A stretch of 64,000 nucleotides of DNA from Bifidobacterium phasiani (GCF_019331775.1 NZ_JAHBBD010000005.1:62001-126000), one strand, 5' to 3'; counted from the stretch's first letter, positions 16,913-26,993 are shown. Made by a program: numbers and translations. The notes: generated by a model from the sequence alone, not told the origin.

Positions 16913-18484
16913 TCATGCGGCGTGGCCTCCGATCTGCGCGTTGCGCGCGATGCCGGTGGCGCCCTGTTCGAGATCCATCCCCTTGATCACGGCGTTCCGC
17001 CCGAACTTGCGTTTGATGTCGAGCACGGCGCGCTGCACCTCGTGGTCGCGGCGGTCCGCGCGCTCCGTCGCCTCGCGGGCGCGCGCCTCCCCCTCGGCGT
17101 CGGCGAACAGGTCGGGCTGCTCGTAGCGCGGGGCCTGCGGCCTCGCCCCGGCCGGCGCAAGGTCGTCCGCCACCACGGTGATGCGTCGGACCAGCAGATC
17201 GGGATCCACCAGCCGGTCGAACAGCTCCGCCATCGCCCCGCGGATCCGCGACGCCGAATCCGTCGGCGCGCCCAGCGACTGCGAACCGCTGACGGGCTTG
17301 GGCACCCGCCTCCCGTAACGGTCGGCGGCGACCGGTCCGGCGTAGCGCCGCGCCGCCCGCTCGCGCGCCGCCCGCTGCTGCGGCGGCAGCGGCCCGCAAT
17401 CGGTGCGCGACGGATCCAGACTGCCCGCGTCGTACCCGACGCCCAGCGCCACGCGCCCGGCGACCAGCCCCTGCTCGACCAGTTCCAGGGCGAGCGCATC
17501 CGCCATCTCGCGCGTGATCAGTCGCGCGGTCGCCCAGGGCGTCGCGCCGGAGAGCACCTGCCCCGAGCTGATGCTGTGCCCCTCGGGCCGGTACGCCTTG
17601 ATGTCGGCGATCGTGCAGGGCTCCCACCCCCAGGCGTGGTCGATGAGCAGCTCGGCGTTGACGCCGAACATCCGGTACAGCAAATCCTCGTTGTAGTAGT
17701 CCCGCGGCCCGCCCAGCGAGCAGCGGGCGATGTCGCCCATCGTCATCAGCCCCTGGGCCTCGAGCCTGGAGGCGTAGCCGCGGCCGACCCGCCAGAAGTC
17801 GGTGAGCGGACGGTGCCCCCACAGCATCCGCCGGTACGACATCTCGTCGAGCTGCGCGACGCGCACGCCGTCCCGATCGGCGGGGATGTGCTTGGCCACG
17901 ATGTCCATCGCGACCTTGGCCAGGTACAGGTTCGTGCCGATGCCCGCGGTGGCGGTGATGCCGGTGCCGCGGTAGATGTCGCGCACGATCGCCGCCGCCA
18001 TCTCGCGCGGGGTCATGCCGCGCGCCCGCAGGTACCGCGTGGCGTCCAGGAACACCTCGTCGACGGAGTACACGTGGATGTCCTCCGCGGCGGCGTACCG
18101 CAGGTAGATCTCGTAGATGCGCGCGCTCTGCCGCAGGTAGTGCGACATGCGCGGCTTGGCTACCACCATGCCGGCCTCGAGCCCCGGATCGGACGCCAGC
18201 GCGCCGGCGTCCGAGGAACGCCCCGAGAACCGCCGGCCGGGGGCCCGCGGCAACCGCTCCGCGTTGACCTCGCGCAGCCTCTGACGCGCCTCGAACAGCC
18301 GGCACCGCCCCGGCAGCCCGTACGCCTTGAGCGACGGGGAGACGGCCAGGCAGATCGTCTTGTCCGTGCGCGACTCGTCGGCCACGACCAGATGCGTGGT
18401 CAGCGGGTCGAGCCCGCGCTCGACGCACTCCACCGAGGCGTAGAACGACTTGAGGTCGACCGCGATGCATGCCCTCCCTTCCAC
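16913..18484 (-). CDS. Y-family DNA polymerase (UmuC/DinB-like)
   Basis: Translesion DNA polymerase, 523 residues, longer than DinB (about 350-400) because of a C-terminal extension, as in the Gram-positive UvrX/ImpB group. Motif I IAVDLKSFYASVECVERGLDP begins at residue 7; VADESRTDKTICLAVSPSLKAYGLPGRCRLF follows; the catalytic carboxylates are in HVYSVDEVFLDAT; ITATAGIGTNLYLAKVAMD is the thumb/palm motif. A GTG at 18482-18484 with AAGGGGG five bases upstream is chosen; an ATG at 18514 is possible. The LexA-type box at 18569 suggests SOS control. It is followed by the YolD-like gene. Confidence 0.88.
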   Translation of the reverse strand: MEGRACIAVDLKSFYASVECVERGLDPLTTHLVVADESRTDKTICLAVSPSLKAYGLPGRCRLFEARQRLREVNAERLPRAPGRRFSGRSSDAGALASDPGLEAGMVVAKPRMSHYLRQSARIYEIYLRYAAAEDIHVYSVDEVFLDATRYLRARGMTPREMAAAIVRDIYRGTGITATAGIGTNLYLAKVAMDIVAKHIPADRDGVRVAQLDEMSYRRMLWGHRPLTDFWRVGRGYASRLEAQGLMTMGDIARCSLGGPRDYYNEDLLYRMFGVNAELLIDHAWGWEPCTIADIKAYRPEGHSISSGQVLSGATPWATARLITREMADALALELVEQGLVAGRVALGVGYDAGSLDPSRTDCGPLPPQQRAARERAARRYAGPVAADRYGRRVPKPVSGSQSLGAPTDSASRIRGAMAELFDRLVDPDLLVRRITVVADDLAPAGARPQAPRYEQPDLFADAEGEARAREATERADRRDHEVQRAVLDIKRKFGRNAVIKGMDLEQGATGIARNAQIGGHAA

Positions 18485-18568
18485 CGCGACCCCCTTTCCG
18501 CCGTTCCGATGCATCCGCCGGCGACGCCGAGAGGGCGGCCGCCGTGCGATACAGCATAGCAGACGATT

Positions 18569-18582
18569 CGAACATATGTACG
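18569..18582 (-). promoter_or_regulatory. LexA/SOS box of the polymerase operon
   Basis: CGAACATATGTACG, one base off the Gram-positive LexA consensus CGAAC-N4-GTTCG in its right half. On the minus strand a TATGCT -10 box follows within about 20 bases, so the site covers the -35 region. The remainder of the 325 bases between 18485 and 18809 shows no gene. Confidence 0.7.
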
Positions 18583-18809
18583 AACCGCGCGTCACGCCCG
18601 GCGGACGGCGACGCAAACGCCGTGCGTCCCGGCGATCCGAGGCGCACGGCGCACATTGCCGAACCCGCAGACATCCCGCGGGGATTGCGGGCGACCGCCG
18701 GACACGGGGCTCCACGGAAGGCCGGGACGCCGCCCCGGGCCGCGGCCCCGCCGGTCCGGCCCCCTGCACGGGCCCGATCCGCCGCCCGGCATCCGGCGCG
18801 GGACGTCCG

Positions 18810-19568
18810 TCAGCCGGCGAACTCCCGTTCGCAGATGCGGGCCACCTCGGCCACGCAGGCCTCGGCGATGATCCGGCCGCGCTCGGCGCTCGACCCGCGC
18901 GGGTCGGCCAGGCCGCCGTAGGCCGGCACGTCGCCGTCGCGCACCGGGTAGCGCACGTACGGCCGGGCCTCGACCGCCTCCTCGTAGACCACGCGGTCCA
19001 TGTGCACCAGCTCGGGCGCGTAGTGCAGCATCAGCGAGGTCTCGGTGACCGCGGCGTGCTCCAGGGCCCATCCGGGGAACGCCAGACCGTCGAACACGCG
19101 GTCGACCACGTCCTGCGGCAGCGGGTCCCACCAGTTCGTCTCGACGATGGTGGCCGCGCCGCCGGTCTCCCGGGTGACCAGGTCGATCGCCTCCACGACG
19201 AACGCCTCGTTCTCGAAATGCGCGTTCATCACCACGATCTTCGTGAACCCGTCGTCGATGATCTCACGCAGCACGTCGTGCATCTGCGCGACGACCGTGG
19301 CCCCGTTCATGTCGATCGTCCCCGGGAACAGCGGCCCGCCGCCGGACAGCGGCTTCGACTTGTACCCGTAGGCCATGACCGGCATCACCGTGCCGTCCAC
19401 CGCCGCGGCGAGGTCGGCCGCCAGCCGGTCGGCCAGCAGCGCGTCCACGCACATCGGCAGGTGCCGGCTGTGCTGCTCGGTCGAGCCCACCGGCACGATC
19501 ACCGGCCGGTCGCGCCGGGCCGCGAACTCGGGCCAGGTCATCTCGTCCATGCGATAGCAATCCGTCAT
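18810..19568 (-). CDS. Creatininase family amidohydrolase
   Basis: Metal-dependent cyclic-amide hydrolase, 252 residues; the prototype opens creatinine to creatine. PVGSTEQHSRHLPMCVDALL supplies the metal ligands Glu31, His33 and Asp42; MAYGYKSKPLSGGG, FPGT, VVMNAHFENEAF and LEHAAVTETSLMLHYAPELV follow in the same order as in the Pseudomonas enzyme. This is closer to true creatininases than to MftE or the deformylase branch, but that judgement is from remembered sequences. It is the last gene of a minus-strand group with the MFS transporter 48 bases upstream. No creatinase gene is in the window. The ATG at 19568 follows a GGAACGGAT-type site. Confidence 0.82.
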   Translation of the reverse strand: MTDCYRMDEMTWPEFAARRDRPVIVPVGSTEQHSRHLPMCVDALLADRLAADLAAAVDGTVMPVMAYGYKSKPLSGGGPLFPGTIDMNGATVVAQMHDVLREIIDDGFTKIVVMNAHFENEAFVVEAIDLVTRETGGAATIVETNWWDPLPQDVVDRVFDGLAFPGWALEHAAVTETSLMLHYAPELVHMDRVVYEEAVEARPYVRYPVRDGDVPAYGGLADPRGSSAERGRIIAEACVAEVARICEREFAG

Positions 19569-19616
19569 ATCCGTTCCTTTCGTTTCCGAACAGCCCCCGT
19601 CGTCGCGACACCGGGG

Positions 19617-20987
19617 CTAGATGTCGGCCAGTTCCCTGTCGGAGTGCTCGTGCGAGCAGATCATCGCGACCAGCGCGACCGCGGCGACCGCGACCATGTA
19701 CCACGCCGGGGCCATGGCCGAGCCCGTCGCCCAGATCAGCCATGTGGCGATGAACGGCGCGGTGCCGCCGAACACCGCGTTGGCCAGGTTGAAGCTGACC
19801 GCGAACCCCGTGAACCGCACGCCGGTCGGGAACGTCTCGGTCAGGTAGCTCGACAGCGTGCCGTCGTTGGCGGTCAGCGCCGCGCACAGCGCGAGCTCGA
19901 CCAGCAGCACCGGCCAGAACAGCCCGGTGTTCAGGATCACGAACGCCGGCACCGTCAGCGCGATGAACGCCACGCAGGCGCCGATCAGCACCTTCCTGCG
20001 CCCGAAGGCGTCGGAGACGCGCCCCATGGCGAAGACCAGCAGCACGTACAGCACCAGGCACACGGACGTGATGGCCGAGGACCGGCTCGCCTCCATGCCC
20101 ACGGTCTCCGACAGGTAGGTGGGCAGGTAGGTCAGCACCGTGTAGAAGCCGACGGCGTTGAGCATGCTGGCGCCGAAGCTGATGACGAGCTCCTTGGCGT
20201 GGTATCGGAACAGCGTGCGCAGCGGCGACGAGGCCTTCGCCCGCGAATCGCCGGCCGCCGCGCCGCCCTTGGCCTCCAGCGCCTTGGTCATGCGCTCGTA
20301 CACGGGCGAATCCGCCAGGTTGGTGCGGATGTAGTGCACGATCAGGCCGAGCGGCCCGGCCAGCAGGAAGGGGATGCGCCATCCCCAGCCGACCAGCGCG
20401 GCCTCGCCCAGGTTCGCGCTCATCACGCTGGCGATCGTGGAGCCGGCCAGCAGGCCGATCGCGGTCGAGGCCGGGATCAGCGAGCAGTAGAAGCCGCGCC
20501 GTGAGGCGGGCGCGTACTCGCCGAGGAACGTCGCCGCGCCCGCGTACTCGCCGGACGCCGAGAAGCTCTGCACCATGCGCAGGAGCAGCAGCAGGGCCGG
20601 CGCGGCCAGGCCGACGGCCGCGTACGGGGGCAGGCAGCCGATCAGGAACGAGGCGCCGGACATCAGGACGATCGACACCGACAGCGCGCCCTTGCGGCCC
20701 TTCCTGTCGCCGTAGTCGCCCCAGAACAGCGCCCCGACCGGGCGCAGCACGAACGACAGCGCGAACACGCCGAAGGTCTGCATCAGGGCCACGGTCCGGT
20801 CGGAGGACGGGAAGAACACCTGGGCGATCGTCGTGGCGAAGTACGAGTACGACGCGTAGTCGAACCATTCGATGAAGTTCCCCAGGAACGACGACGCGGC
20901 CACCTTGCGGACCATCGACCGCTCCTCGCTGACGGGGCCGCCGCCCGCGGCGCGCACCCTGGCGGGCAATTGCATTTCGTAGCTCAT
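19617..20987 (-). CDS. MFS transporter, metabolite:H+ symporter type
   Basis: Twelve-helix cytoplasmic-membrane transporter, 456 residues. The opening VAASSFLGNFIEWFDYASYSYFATTIAQVFFP is diagnostic of the MHS (ProP/KgtP-like) branch, followed by the MFS loop GDYGDRKGRKG, MVQSFSASGEYAGAATFLGEYAP and GWGWRIPFLLAGPLGL. The substrate is unknown; being co-directional with the creatininase gene it probably imports that enzyme's substrate. MSYEMQLP with AAAGGTG upstream is taken as the start. The promoter region upstream (20988-21126) shares motifs with the codA-like promoter. Confidence 0.9.
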   Translation of the reverse strand: MSYEMQLPARVRAAGGGPVSEERSMVRKVAASSFLGNFIEWFDYASYSYFATTIAQVFFPSSDRTVALMQTFGVFALSFVLRPVGALFWGDYGDRKGRKGALSVSIVLMSGASFLIGCLPPYAAVGLAAPALLLLLRMVQSFSASGEYAGAATFLGEYAPASRRGFYCSLIPASTAIGLLAGSTIASVMSANLGEAALVGWGWRIPFLLAGPLGLIVHYIRTNLADSPVYERMTKALEAKGGAAAGDSRAKASSPLRTLFRYHAKELVISFGASMLNAVGFYTVLTYLPTYLSETVGMEASRSSAITSVCLVLYVLLVFAMGRVSDAFGRRKVLIGACVAFIALTVPAFVILNTGLFWPVLLVELALCAALTANDGTLSSYLTETFPTGVRFTGFAVSFNLANAVFGGTAPFIATWLIWATGSAMAPAWYMVAVAAVALVAMICSHEHSDRELADI

Positions 20988-21062
20988 CGGACACACCTTT
21001 CCATTCCACCGGGCGGACCCGGCGCTGCTCGGTACAGCTGCGACGAACTATCCGCCGTCCGG

Positions 21063-21097
21063 TTTACGCGGCCATGAACCGACGGTTACGGGCGGCG
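21063..21097 (-). promoter_or_regulatory. Candidate PucR-type operator, transporter promoter
   Basis: TTTACGCGGCC (21063-21073) and CGGTTACGGGCGGCG (21083-21097) occur upstream of the transporter gene. The same two strings (TTACGCGGCC and the identical 15-mer) occur at 22795-22806 and 22859-22873 in the promoter of the deaminase gene. Sharing suggests one regulator, most simply the PucR protein encoded between them. Confidence 0.5.
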
Positions 21098-21126
21098 CGG
21101 CGGCGACTGGACATTGTGCACATCGC

Positions 21127-22761
21127 TCACTGCGGGGGCGTGCGGCCGCGGGCCAGGGCGAGTTTCGCCGCGAACAGCATCAGCGGCCACACCTCGACGT
21201 CGTCGCGGGCCGTCAGCGTCAGCCGGCTCACTTTGTCCAGCCGGTTGTACAGCGTCTGCCGGCGGATGCCGAGCCGGGCGCACGCCTCGGTCTTGTTGTC
21301 GGCGACGTCGAAGCACGCCGCCAGCGTGGCCGTCAGCGACGGATCCCCGAGCACGCCGCCGGGCAGCATCAGCGGGCACAGCATCGCGCAGGCCTCGGGC
21401 ATCGAGTCGCAGGCCGCGAACCGCGTCAGCGCCAGCGCGGCCGCGCGCGTCACGGACCCCGGCCGCGCGTCGGCGGAGCGCAGCGCCCAGTCGACCATGC
21501 CGGCGGCGTTCACCAGCGCCCTCGCATCGGGGGCGGCCTGCCCGGCCACGACCCAGACGCCGTGGCGACGCGCCACGTCGGCGAGCCGGCGGCGGCACAG
21601 GGACTCGAACACGGCGCCGGCGCCGGCCGCGCCGATCCCGTCCGCGCCGTCCGCGCAGGCTTCACCGTCCATGCCGCCCGCACCCGCCGCACCGCCCGCA
21701 TGCCCCGCATCGCCCGCGACGGTCGCGCCGCCTTCCGCCCGCGACGCCAGCAGCCCCATGACGGCGCCGCCGCGCAGCGCCAGCGACACGGCCCCGATCC
21801 CCCGCGCGCACTCCCGCAGCGAGGCGACGACGCCGGCGCAGTCGCGCAGCGTACGCAACGCCACGGCGAACGGCATGACGGCGGCGCCCTCGGCCACCCC
21901 GACCGCCCTCAGCATCGTCGCCGCGTCCCGGGCCTCGGCGTCGGCGGCGCACACCCCGTCGCCGGGCCCGCGCAGCAGCCGGGCGACCATGGCGACGCCG
22001 ACGTCCGCCCGCACCACGCGGGGCACGCACGCCTCCACGCACCGGCGCACCGCCGCGAGCGACTCGGCGTCGAACAGCCGGAGGCGCTGCGTCAGCTCGA
22101 TGCTGGCCAGCGGGTTGCCGTTGCGCTCCACCGCCATCGTCACCGTCCCATCGCCGCCCTCCGGCGAAGCGGAATCGGACTGGCCGGCGACCGGACCCGA
22201 CGAGGCCAGCGGGGTGCCGTCCGCCGCGACCATCGTCGCGCCCTCGCCCAGCAGGTCGGACAGCGCGGCGACGACGTCCCGGGGCGTCGCCGCGCCGGCC
22301 AGCGCGCGGCGCAGGTCGCTGGACAGAACGTCCACATGGGAGCGGTAGGTCAGCCGCTCGCGCACGATCGCCGTGTTGATCGACTGGCACAGGTCGACGA
22401 ACGGCTGCCTGGCGTACAGGCCGACGACCGGCAGCGCGCGTTCGTCGGCGCGGCGGCGCATGGCCTCGGGCACCCGGCGGACGCCCTGCACCAGCTCGAT
22501 GACGACGCCGCCGGCCCGGGCGTCGGCCAGCGCGTCGACGTACCGGACGATCTCGGCGTCGGTCATATGCGCCAGTAGCGCGCTGCCCTCGATGATCAGC
22601 AGCTCGCCGCCCGACAGGAACGAGGCGACGTCGTACCGCTCGTTCGTGTAGGCCCACCGCACCGTGCGGCCCAGCCCGTCGCGGCCCGCCTCCACCACGG
22701 GCTCGGCCCTACGCAGCACCTCGTCCCGCAACACATCGCGCATCGTCACCGTCATACACAT
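21127..22761 (-). CDS. PucR family transcriptional regulator
   Basis: Regulator of purine, allantoin or amino-acid catabolism type, 544 residues. N-terminal PucR domain about 5-125 (VLRRAEPVVEAGRDGLGRTVRWAY... GGELLIIEG). The C-terminal helix-turn-helix is CARLGIRRQTLYNRLDKVSRL near residues 505-525. Residues about 345-387 are a low-complexity Ala/Gly-rich insert (AGDAGHAGGAAGAGGMDGE) inside the middle GGDEF-like region. Several starts (22761, 22755, 22746) are possible; a GGAAATGGA lies upstream. It is transcribed away from the deaminase gene and towards the transporter and creatininase, which makes it the likely local regulator. Confidence 0.88.
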   Translation of the reverse strand: MCMTVTMRDVLRDEVLRRAEPVVEAGRDGLGRTVRWAYTNERYDVASFLSGGELLIIEGSALLAHMTDAEIVRYVDALADARAGGVVIELVQGVRRVPEAMRRRADERALPVVGLYARQPFVDLCQSINTAIVRERLTYRSHVDVLSSDLRRALAGAATPRDVVAALSDLLGEGATMVAADGTPLASSGPVAGQSDSASPEGGDGTVTMAVERNGNPLASIELTQRLRLFDAESLAAVRRCVEACVPRVVRADVGVAMVARLLRGPGDGVCAADAEARDAATMLRAVGVAEGAAVMPFAVALRTLRDCAGVVASLRECARGIGAVSLALRGGAVMGLLASRAEGGATVAGDAGHAGGAAGAGGMDGEACADGADGIGAAGAGAVFESLCRRRLADVARRHGVWVVAGQAAPDARALVNAAGMVDWALRSADARPGSVTRAAALALTRFAACDSMPEACAMLCPLMLPGGVLGDPSLTATLAACFDVADNKTEACARLGIRRQTLYNRLDKVSRLTLTARDDVEVWPLMLFAAKLALARGRTPPQ

Positions 22762-22794
22762 CGTCCATTTCCGCCGCCGCGCGGCTCACCCGCG

Positions 22795-22873
22795 CGTTAC
22801 GCGGCCGCAAATCTCGGCGCCGATACTAGCCAGCGCACATTACGGGACGTTGTGCTGCCGGTTACGGGCGGCG
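22795..22873 (+). promoter_or_regulatory. Candidate PucR-type operator, deaminase promoter
   Basis: Contains GTTACGCGGCC (near 22796), the imperfect inverted repeat GCACATTACGGGACGTTGTGC in two halves (GCACA and TGTGC, near 22834-22854), and CGGTTACGGGCGGCG (22859-22873). The first and last strings recur in the transporter promoter. Confidence 0.5.
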
Positions 22874-22893
22874 ACATGCAGAAAGGAACGATC

Positions 22894-24192
22894 ATGAGGA
22901 CGCTATTCACCAACGCGCGCGTCGACGGCACGGGCCGCACGCTGGACCTGCTCGTGGAGGACGGCGCGTTCGCCCGCATCGGCGAGCGCCTGTCGGAGGC
23001 ACTGCCAGCGCAGGGGATGGACCTCGCCGGCGTGGAGACGGTGGACCTCGGCGGGCGGCTGGTGTGCCCGCCGTTCTGCGACACGCACCTGCACCTGGAC
23101 TACGTGTTCACGGCCCGCAAGCCGGGCGCGACGAACGAGTCCGGCACGCTGTTCGAGGGCATCCGGCGCTGGAGCGAGACGAAGTCCGACCTGAGCGTCG
23201 AGGAGGTCAAGGAGCGCGCCAGGCGGGCGGTGGCGATGGAGCTGCGCCACGGCGTGCAGTTCATCCGCACCCACGCGGACGTGACCGACCCGAGGCTCGT
23301 CTCCCTCAGGGCGCTGCTGGAGCTGCGCGAGGAGCTGCGCGACCTGGTGACCATCCAGATCGTCTCGTTCCCGCAGGAGGGCATGTACTCCTACCGCGGC
23401 CCGTCGGGCGAGTCCGGCGCCGACCTGGTCGAGGAGGGGCTGCGCATGGGCGCCGACTGCGTGGGCGGCATCCCGCACTACGAGATGTGCCGGGAGTTCG
23501 GCGAACGCTCGATGCACACCGTGGTCGACCTCGCCGTGAAATACGGCCGGCTCATCGACGTGCACTGCGACGAGACCGACGATCCGAACTCGCGGTTCGT
23601 CGAGCTGCTCGCCGCGCTCGCTCACCGCGAGGGCATCGGCGAGCTGACCACGGCGAGCCACACCTGCTCGCTCGGCTCGGCGGACGACAGCTACTTCTTC
23701 CACCTGACCAAGCTGCTCAGGGCCGCGCGGATCAACTTCGCGTGCGCGCCGACCGAGAACCTGTACCTGCAGGGCCGGCAGGACACCTACCCCAAGCGCC
23801 GCGGCATCACCCGGGTCAAGGAGCTCTCCGACAACGGCGTCAACGTCTCGCTGGGCCAGGACTCGATGCAGGACCCGTGGTATCCGCTCGGCAACGGCAA
23901 CATGATGATCATCCTCGACTATCTGCTGCATCTGTCGCAGATGATGAGCTTCGCCGAGCTGGACGACGCGCTGCGGTTCGCCACCGTCAACGGCGCGACC
24001 ACGATGCGGCTGGGCGACGGCTACGGCATCGCCGAGGGGCGGCCGGCGAACTTCATCGTGCTCGACGCCGACGGCCCGTTCGACGCCGTGTACCGGCGGG
24101 CCGACGTGATCCGATCGGTGCGCGCCGGCCGGACGCTGTTCACCGCCACGACCACGGTGCGCTCCGACGTCGCTCCGCTCACGCTCGCGTAG
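22894..24192 (+). CDS. Cytosine-deaminase-like amidohydrolase
   Basis: Metal-dependent deaminase of the amidohydrolase superfamily, 432 residues, closest by motifs to CodA. The metal ligands His65 and His67 are in [30 protein letters not shown] supplies the next histidine and HCDE; SHTCSL and the final Asp in [18 protein letters not shown] complete the set. Known activities in this family include cytosine, isoguanine and creatinine deamination; the creatininase gene nearby makes the last worth considering. ATG at 22894 after AAAGGA. It is transcribed divergently from the PucR gene and ends at a terminator, 158 bases before purF. Confidence 0.88.
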   Translation: MRTLFTNARVDGTGRTLDLLVEDGAFARIGERLSEALPAQGMDLAGVETVDLGGRLVCPPFCDTHLHLDYVFTARKPGATNESGTLFEGIRRWSETKSDLSVEEVKERARRAVAMELRHGVQFIRTHADVTDPRLVSLRALLELREELRDLVTIQIVSFPQEGMYSYRGPSGESGADLVEEGLRMGADCVGGIPHYEMCREFGERSMHTVVDLAVKYGRLIDVHCDETDDPNSRFVELLAALAHREGIGELTTASHTCSLGSADDSYFFHLTKLLRAARINFACAPTENLYLQGRQDTYPKRRGITRVKELSDNGVNVSLGQDSMQDPWYPLGNGNMMIILDYLLHLSQMMSFAELDDALRFATVNGATTMRLGDGYGIAEGRPANFIVLDADGPFDAVYRRADVIRSVRAGRTLFTATTTVRSDVAPLTLA

Positions 24193-24204
24193 GACGCGCC
24201 GCAC

Positions 24205-24241
24205 GGGGGAGCCGCACGGGTCGGGACCGCGCGGCTCCCCC
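24205..24241 (+). terminator. Terminator of the deaminase gene
   Basis: Perfect 11-bp stem GGGGGAGCCGC / GCGGCTCCCCC with a 15-base loop, 12 bases after the stop codon. Confidence 0.7.
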
Positions 24242-24350
24242 TCGTCCGATTCGCCGGGGACCCCGCGCGGGGCACGCCACGGCCCGGGATGTAGCCCTTG
24301 ATTGCTATCGTTGTTCTGTAACGCTCCACGCCGACAAGGAGGCATCAGGC

Positions 24351-25886
24351 TTGTCCGCCGAACTTGAAGACATCCACGAGGAATGCGGCATCTTTGGCGT
24401 CTGGGGGCATCCGGACGCGGCCAGGCTCACGTACTTCGGCCTGCACGCCCTGCAGCACCGCGGCCAGGAGGGCGCCGGCATCGTCTCCAACGACCACGGC
24501 CGCCTCATCGGGCACCGCGGTCTGGGACTGCTCACCCAGGTCTTCTCCGACGAACGGGAGATCACACGGCTCAAGGGCGACCGCGCGATCGGCCACGTCC
24601 GCTACGCCACCGCCGGCTCCGGGTCCACCGACAACATCCAGCCGTTCATCTTCCGCTTCTCCGAGGGCGGCGACATGGCGCTGGCCCACAACGGCAACCT
24701 GACCAACTGCCTGACGCTGCGGCGCGAGCTCGAGTCCCAGGGCGCGATCTTCCGCTCGAACTCCGACACCGAGGTGCTCATGCACCTGATCCGCCGCTCC
24801 GAGCAGCCCACGTTCATGGACAGGCTCAAGGAGGCGCTCAACACCGTCCACGGCGGCTTCGCCTACCTGCTGATGACCGAGAACGCGATGATCGGCGCGC
24901 TCGACCGCAACGGCTTCCGCCCGCTGTCGCTGGGACGCATGACCAACGGCGCCTACGTGCTCGCCTCGGAGACCTGCGCGCTCGACATCGTCGGCGCCGA
25001 GCTGATCCGCGACATCCGCCCCGGCGAGATCGTGGTCGTCGACGACCACGGCTACCGCATCGACACCTACACCGACCAGACGCAGCTGGCGATCTGCTCG
25101 ATGGAGTTCATCTACTTCGCCCGCCCCGACTCCAACATCTACGGCGTCAACGTGCACTCCGCGCGCAAGCGCATGGGCGCGCGCCTGGCGCAGGAGTCCC
25201 CCGTCGACGCCGACATGGTCGTCGCCGTGCCGAACTCCTCGCTGTCGGCCGCCTCCGGCTACTCCGAGGCCGCCGGGCTGCCCAACGAGATGGGCCTGAT
25301 CAAGAACCAGTACGTCGCCCGCACGTTCATCCAGCCGACGCAGGAGCTGCGCGAGCAGGGCGTGCGCATGAAGCTCGCCGCCGTCCGCGGCGTCGTCAAG
25401 GGCAAGCGCGTCATCGTCGTCGACGACTCGATCGTCCGCGGCACCACGTCGCGCCGCCTGGTCCAGCTGCTGCGCGAGGCCGGCGCCTCCGAGGTGCACA
25501 TGCGCATCTCCTCGCCGCCGCTGAAGTACCCCTGCTTCTACGGCATCGACATCTCCACGACCAAGGAGCTGATCGCCGCCCGCAAGTCCGTCGAGGAGAT
25601 CCGCGGGTTCATCGGCGCCGACTCGCTGGCCTTCCTCAGCCTCGACGGCCTGATCGAGTCGATCGGGCTGAACGCCGACGCGCCGTACGGCGGCCTGTGC
25701 GTCGCCTACTTCAACGGCGACTACCCCACCGCGCTCGACGACTACGAGCGGGACTTCCTCGCCTCGCTCAGCGCCGAGGACCGCGTGCGCATCCCCAAGT
25801 TCGCGCTCGACGACAGCGACTACGAGGGCAACGAGTTCTCCTGCCAGCAGGGGCTCAAGCCCGGCGAATGGCCACCGCAGGACTGA
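24351..25886 (+). CDS. purF: Amidophosphoribosyltransferase (TTG start)
   Basis: First committed step of purine synthesis: PRPP plus glutamine to phosphoribosylamine. The protein is 511 residues. The Ntn-type glutaminase begins after a short propeptide; [16 protein letters not shown] puts the nucleophile at Cys12. [22 protein letters not shown] and the phosphoribosyltransferase motif [14 protein letters not shown] (about residues 354-367) are present. A TTG at 24351 with AAGGAGG 8 bases upstream is the only start that fits; a much longer reading back to 23064 is a shadow of the deaminase gene. It heads purF-purM-purD. Confidence 0.96.
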   Translation: MSAELEDIHEECGIFGVWGHPDAARLTYFGLHALQHRGQEGAGIVSNDHGRLIGHRGLGLLTQVFSDEREITRLKGDRAIGHVRYATAGSGSTDNIQPFIFRFSEGGDMALAHNGNLTNCLTLRRELESQGAIFRSNSDTEVLMHLIRRSEQPTFMDRLKEALNTVHGGFAYLLMTENAMIGALDRNGFRPLSLGRMTNGAYVLASETCALDIVGAELIRDIRPGEIVVVDDHGYRIDTYTDQTQLAICSMEFIYFARPDSNIYGVNVHSARKRMGARLAQESPVDADMVVAVPNSSLSAASGYSEAAGLPNEMGLIKNQYVARTFIQPTQELREQGVRMKLAAVRGVVKGKRVIVVDDSIVRGTTSRRLVQLLREAGASEVHMRISSPPLKYPCFYGIDISTTKELIAARKSVEEIRGFIGADSLAFLSLDGLIESIGLNADAPYGGLCVAYFNGDYPTALDDYERDFLASLSAEDRVRIPKFALDDSDYEGNEFSCQQGLKPGEWPPQD

Positions 25887-25958
25887 CGCCGCAGCCGACG
25901 AACCCAACGAACCCATCGCAGCAAGCCGGCGAGGCCGGAGATCCAAGAAAGGGAAATC

Positions 25959-26993
25959 ATGCCCAAAGCCTATGAGAATGCAGGAGTCAGCGTTGAGGCC
26001 GGCTACGAGGTCGTCAAGCGCATCAAGTCGCATGTGGCGCGCACGAGCCGACCGGGCGTCGTCGGCGGCATCGGCGGGTTCGGCGGCCTGTTCGACCTCG
26101 CCTCGCTCGGCTACCGCGAGCCGGTGCTGATCTCCGGCACCGACGGCGTCGGCACCAAGCTGGTCGTCGCCAAGATGGCGAACCGGCACGACACGATCGG
26201 CGTGGACTGCGTGGCGATGTGCGTCAACGACATCGCCGCCCAGGGCGCCGAGCCGCTGTTCTTCCTCGACTACATCGCCTGCGGCAAGAACGACCCGGCC
26301 CTGCTGGAGCAGGTCGTCGCCGGCGTGGCCGACGGCTGCGTCCAGGCCGGCGCCGGCCTGATCGGCGGCGAGACCGCGGAGATGCCCGGCATGTACGACG
26401 AGGACGAGTACGACCTGGCCGGCTTCGCGGTCGGCGTGGCGGAGCGCTCGGCCATCGTCGACGGCTCCGGCATCGCCGAGGGCGACGCGCTGATCGGCCT
26501 GCCCTCCTCGGGCGTGCACTCCAACGGCTTCTCGCTGGTGCGCAAGGCGCTGTTCGAGCAGGCCGGCTACGGCGTCGACGACACGCTCGACGAGCTGGGC
26601 GGCGCGACGCTCGGCGAGACGCTGCTGACCCCGACCCGCATCTACGTCAAGGCCCTGCGCCCGCTGTTCCGGGCCGGCGTGGTCAAGGGCGTCGCGCACA
26701 TCACCGGCGGCGGGTTCATCGAGAACATCCCGCGCATGATCCCCGACGGCCTGGCCGTGCGCATCGACCTCGGCTCCTGGCCGGCGCTGCCGATCTTCGA
26801 CGTGATCGAGCGCGCCGGACAGGTCGACCACATGGAGATGTTCAACATCTTCAACATGGGCCTGGGCATGGTGCTCGCCGTCGACGCCGCGCGCGCCGAC
26901 GAGACGGTGGCCATGCTGGCCGAGCACGGCGAGCCCGCCTACCGCATCGGCTCCGTCATCGCCAAGGCGTCCGACGACGTCGAGTTCGTCTGA
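25959..26993 (+). CDS. purM: Phosphoribosylaminoimidazole (AIR) synthetase
   Basis: ATP-dependent ring closure of FGAM to AIR. The protein is 344 residues, usual length. It shows [19 protein letters not shown], the [11 protein letters not shown] loop, [45 protein letters not shown], and [14 protein letters not shown], the whole PurM signature. ATG after AAAGGG. It is 72 bases after purF and 43 bases before purD in the same direction. Confidence 0.97.
   Translation: MPKAYENAGVSVEAGYEVVKRIKSHVARTSRPGVVGGIGGFGGLFDLASLGYREPVLISGTDGVGTKLVVAKMANRHDTIGVDCVAMCVNDIAAQGAEPLFFLDYIACGKNDPALLEQVVAGVADGCVQAGAGLIGGETAEMPGMYDEDEYDLAGFAVGVAERSAIVDGSGIAEGDALIGLPSSGVHSNGFSLVRKALFEQAGYGVDDTLDELGGATLGETLLTPTRIYVKALRPLFRAGVVKGVAHITGGGFIENIPRMIPDGLAVRIDLGSWPALPIFDVIERAGQVDHMEMFNIFNMGLGMVLAVDAARADETVAMLAEHGEPAYRIGSVIAKASDDVEFV

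Noticed and set aside
23064-24350. Upstream extension of purF into a 940-residue protein
   Set aside because: This part is the deaminase gene read out of frame; the TTG with AAGGAGG at 24351 fits the PurF N-terminus.
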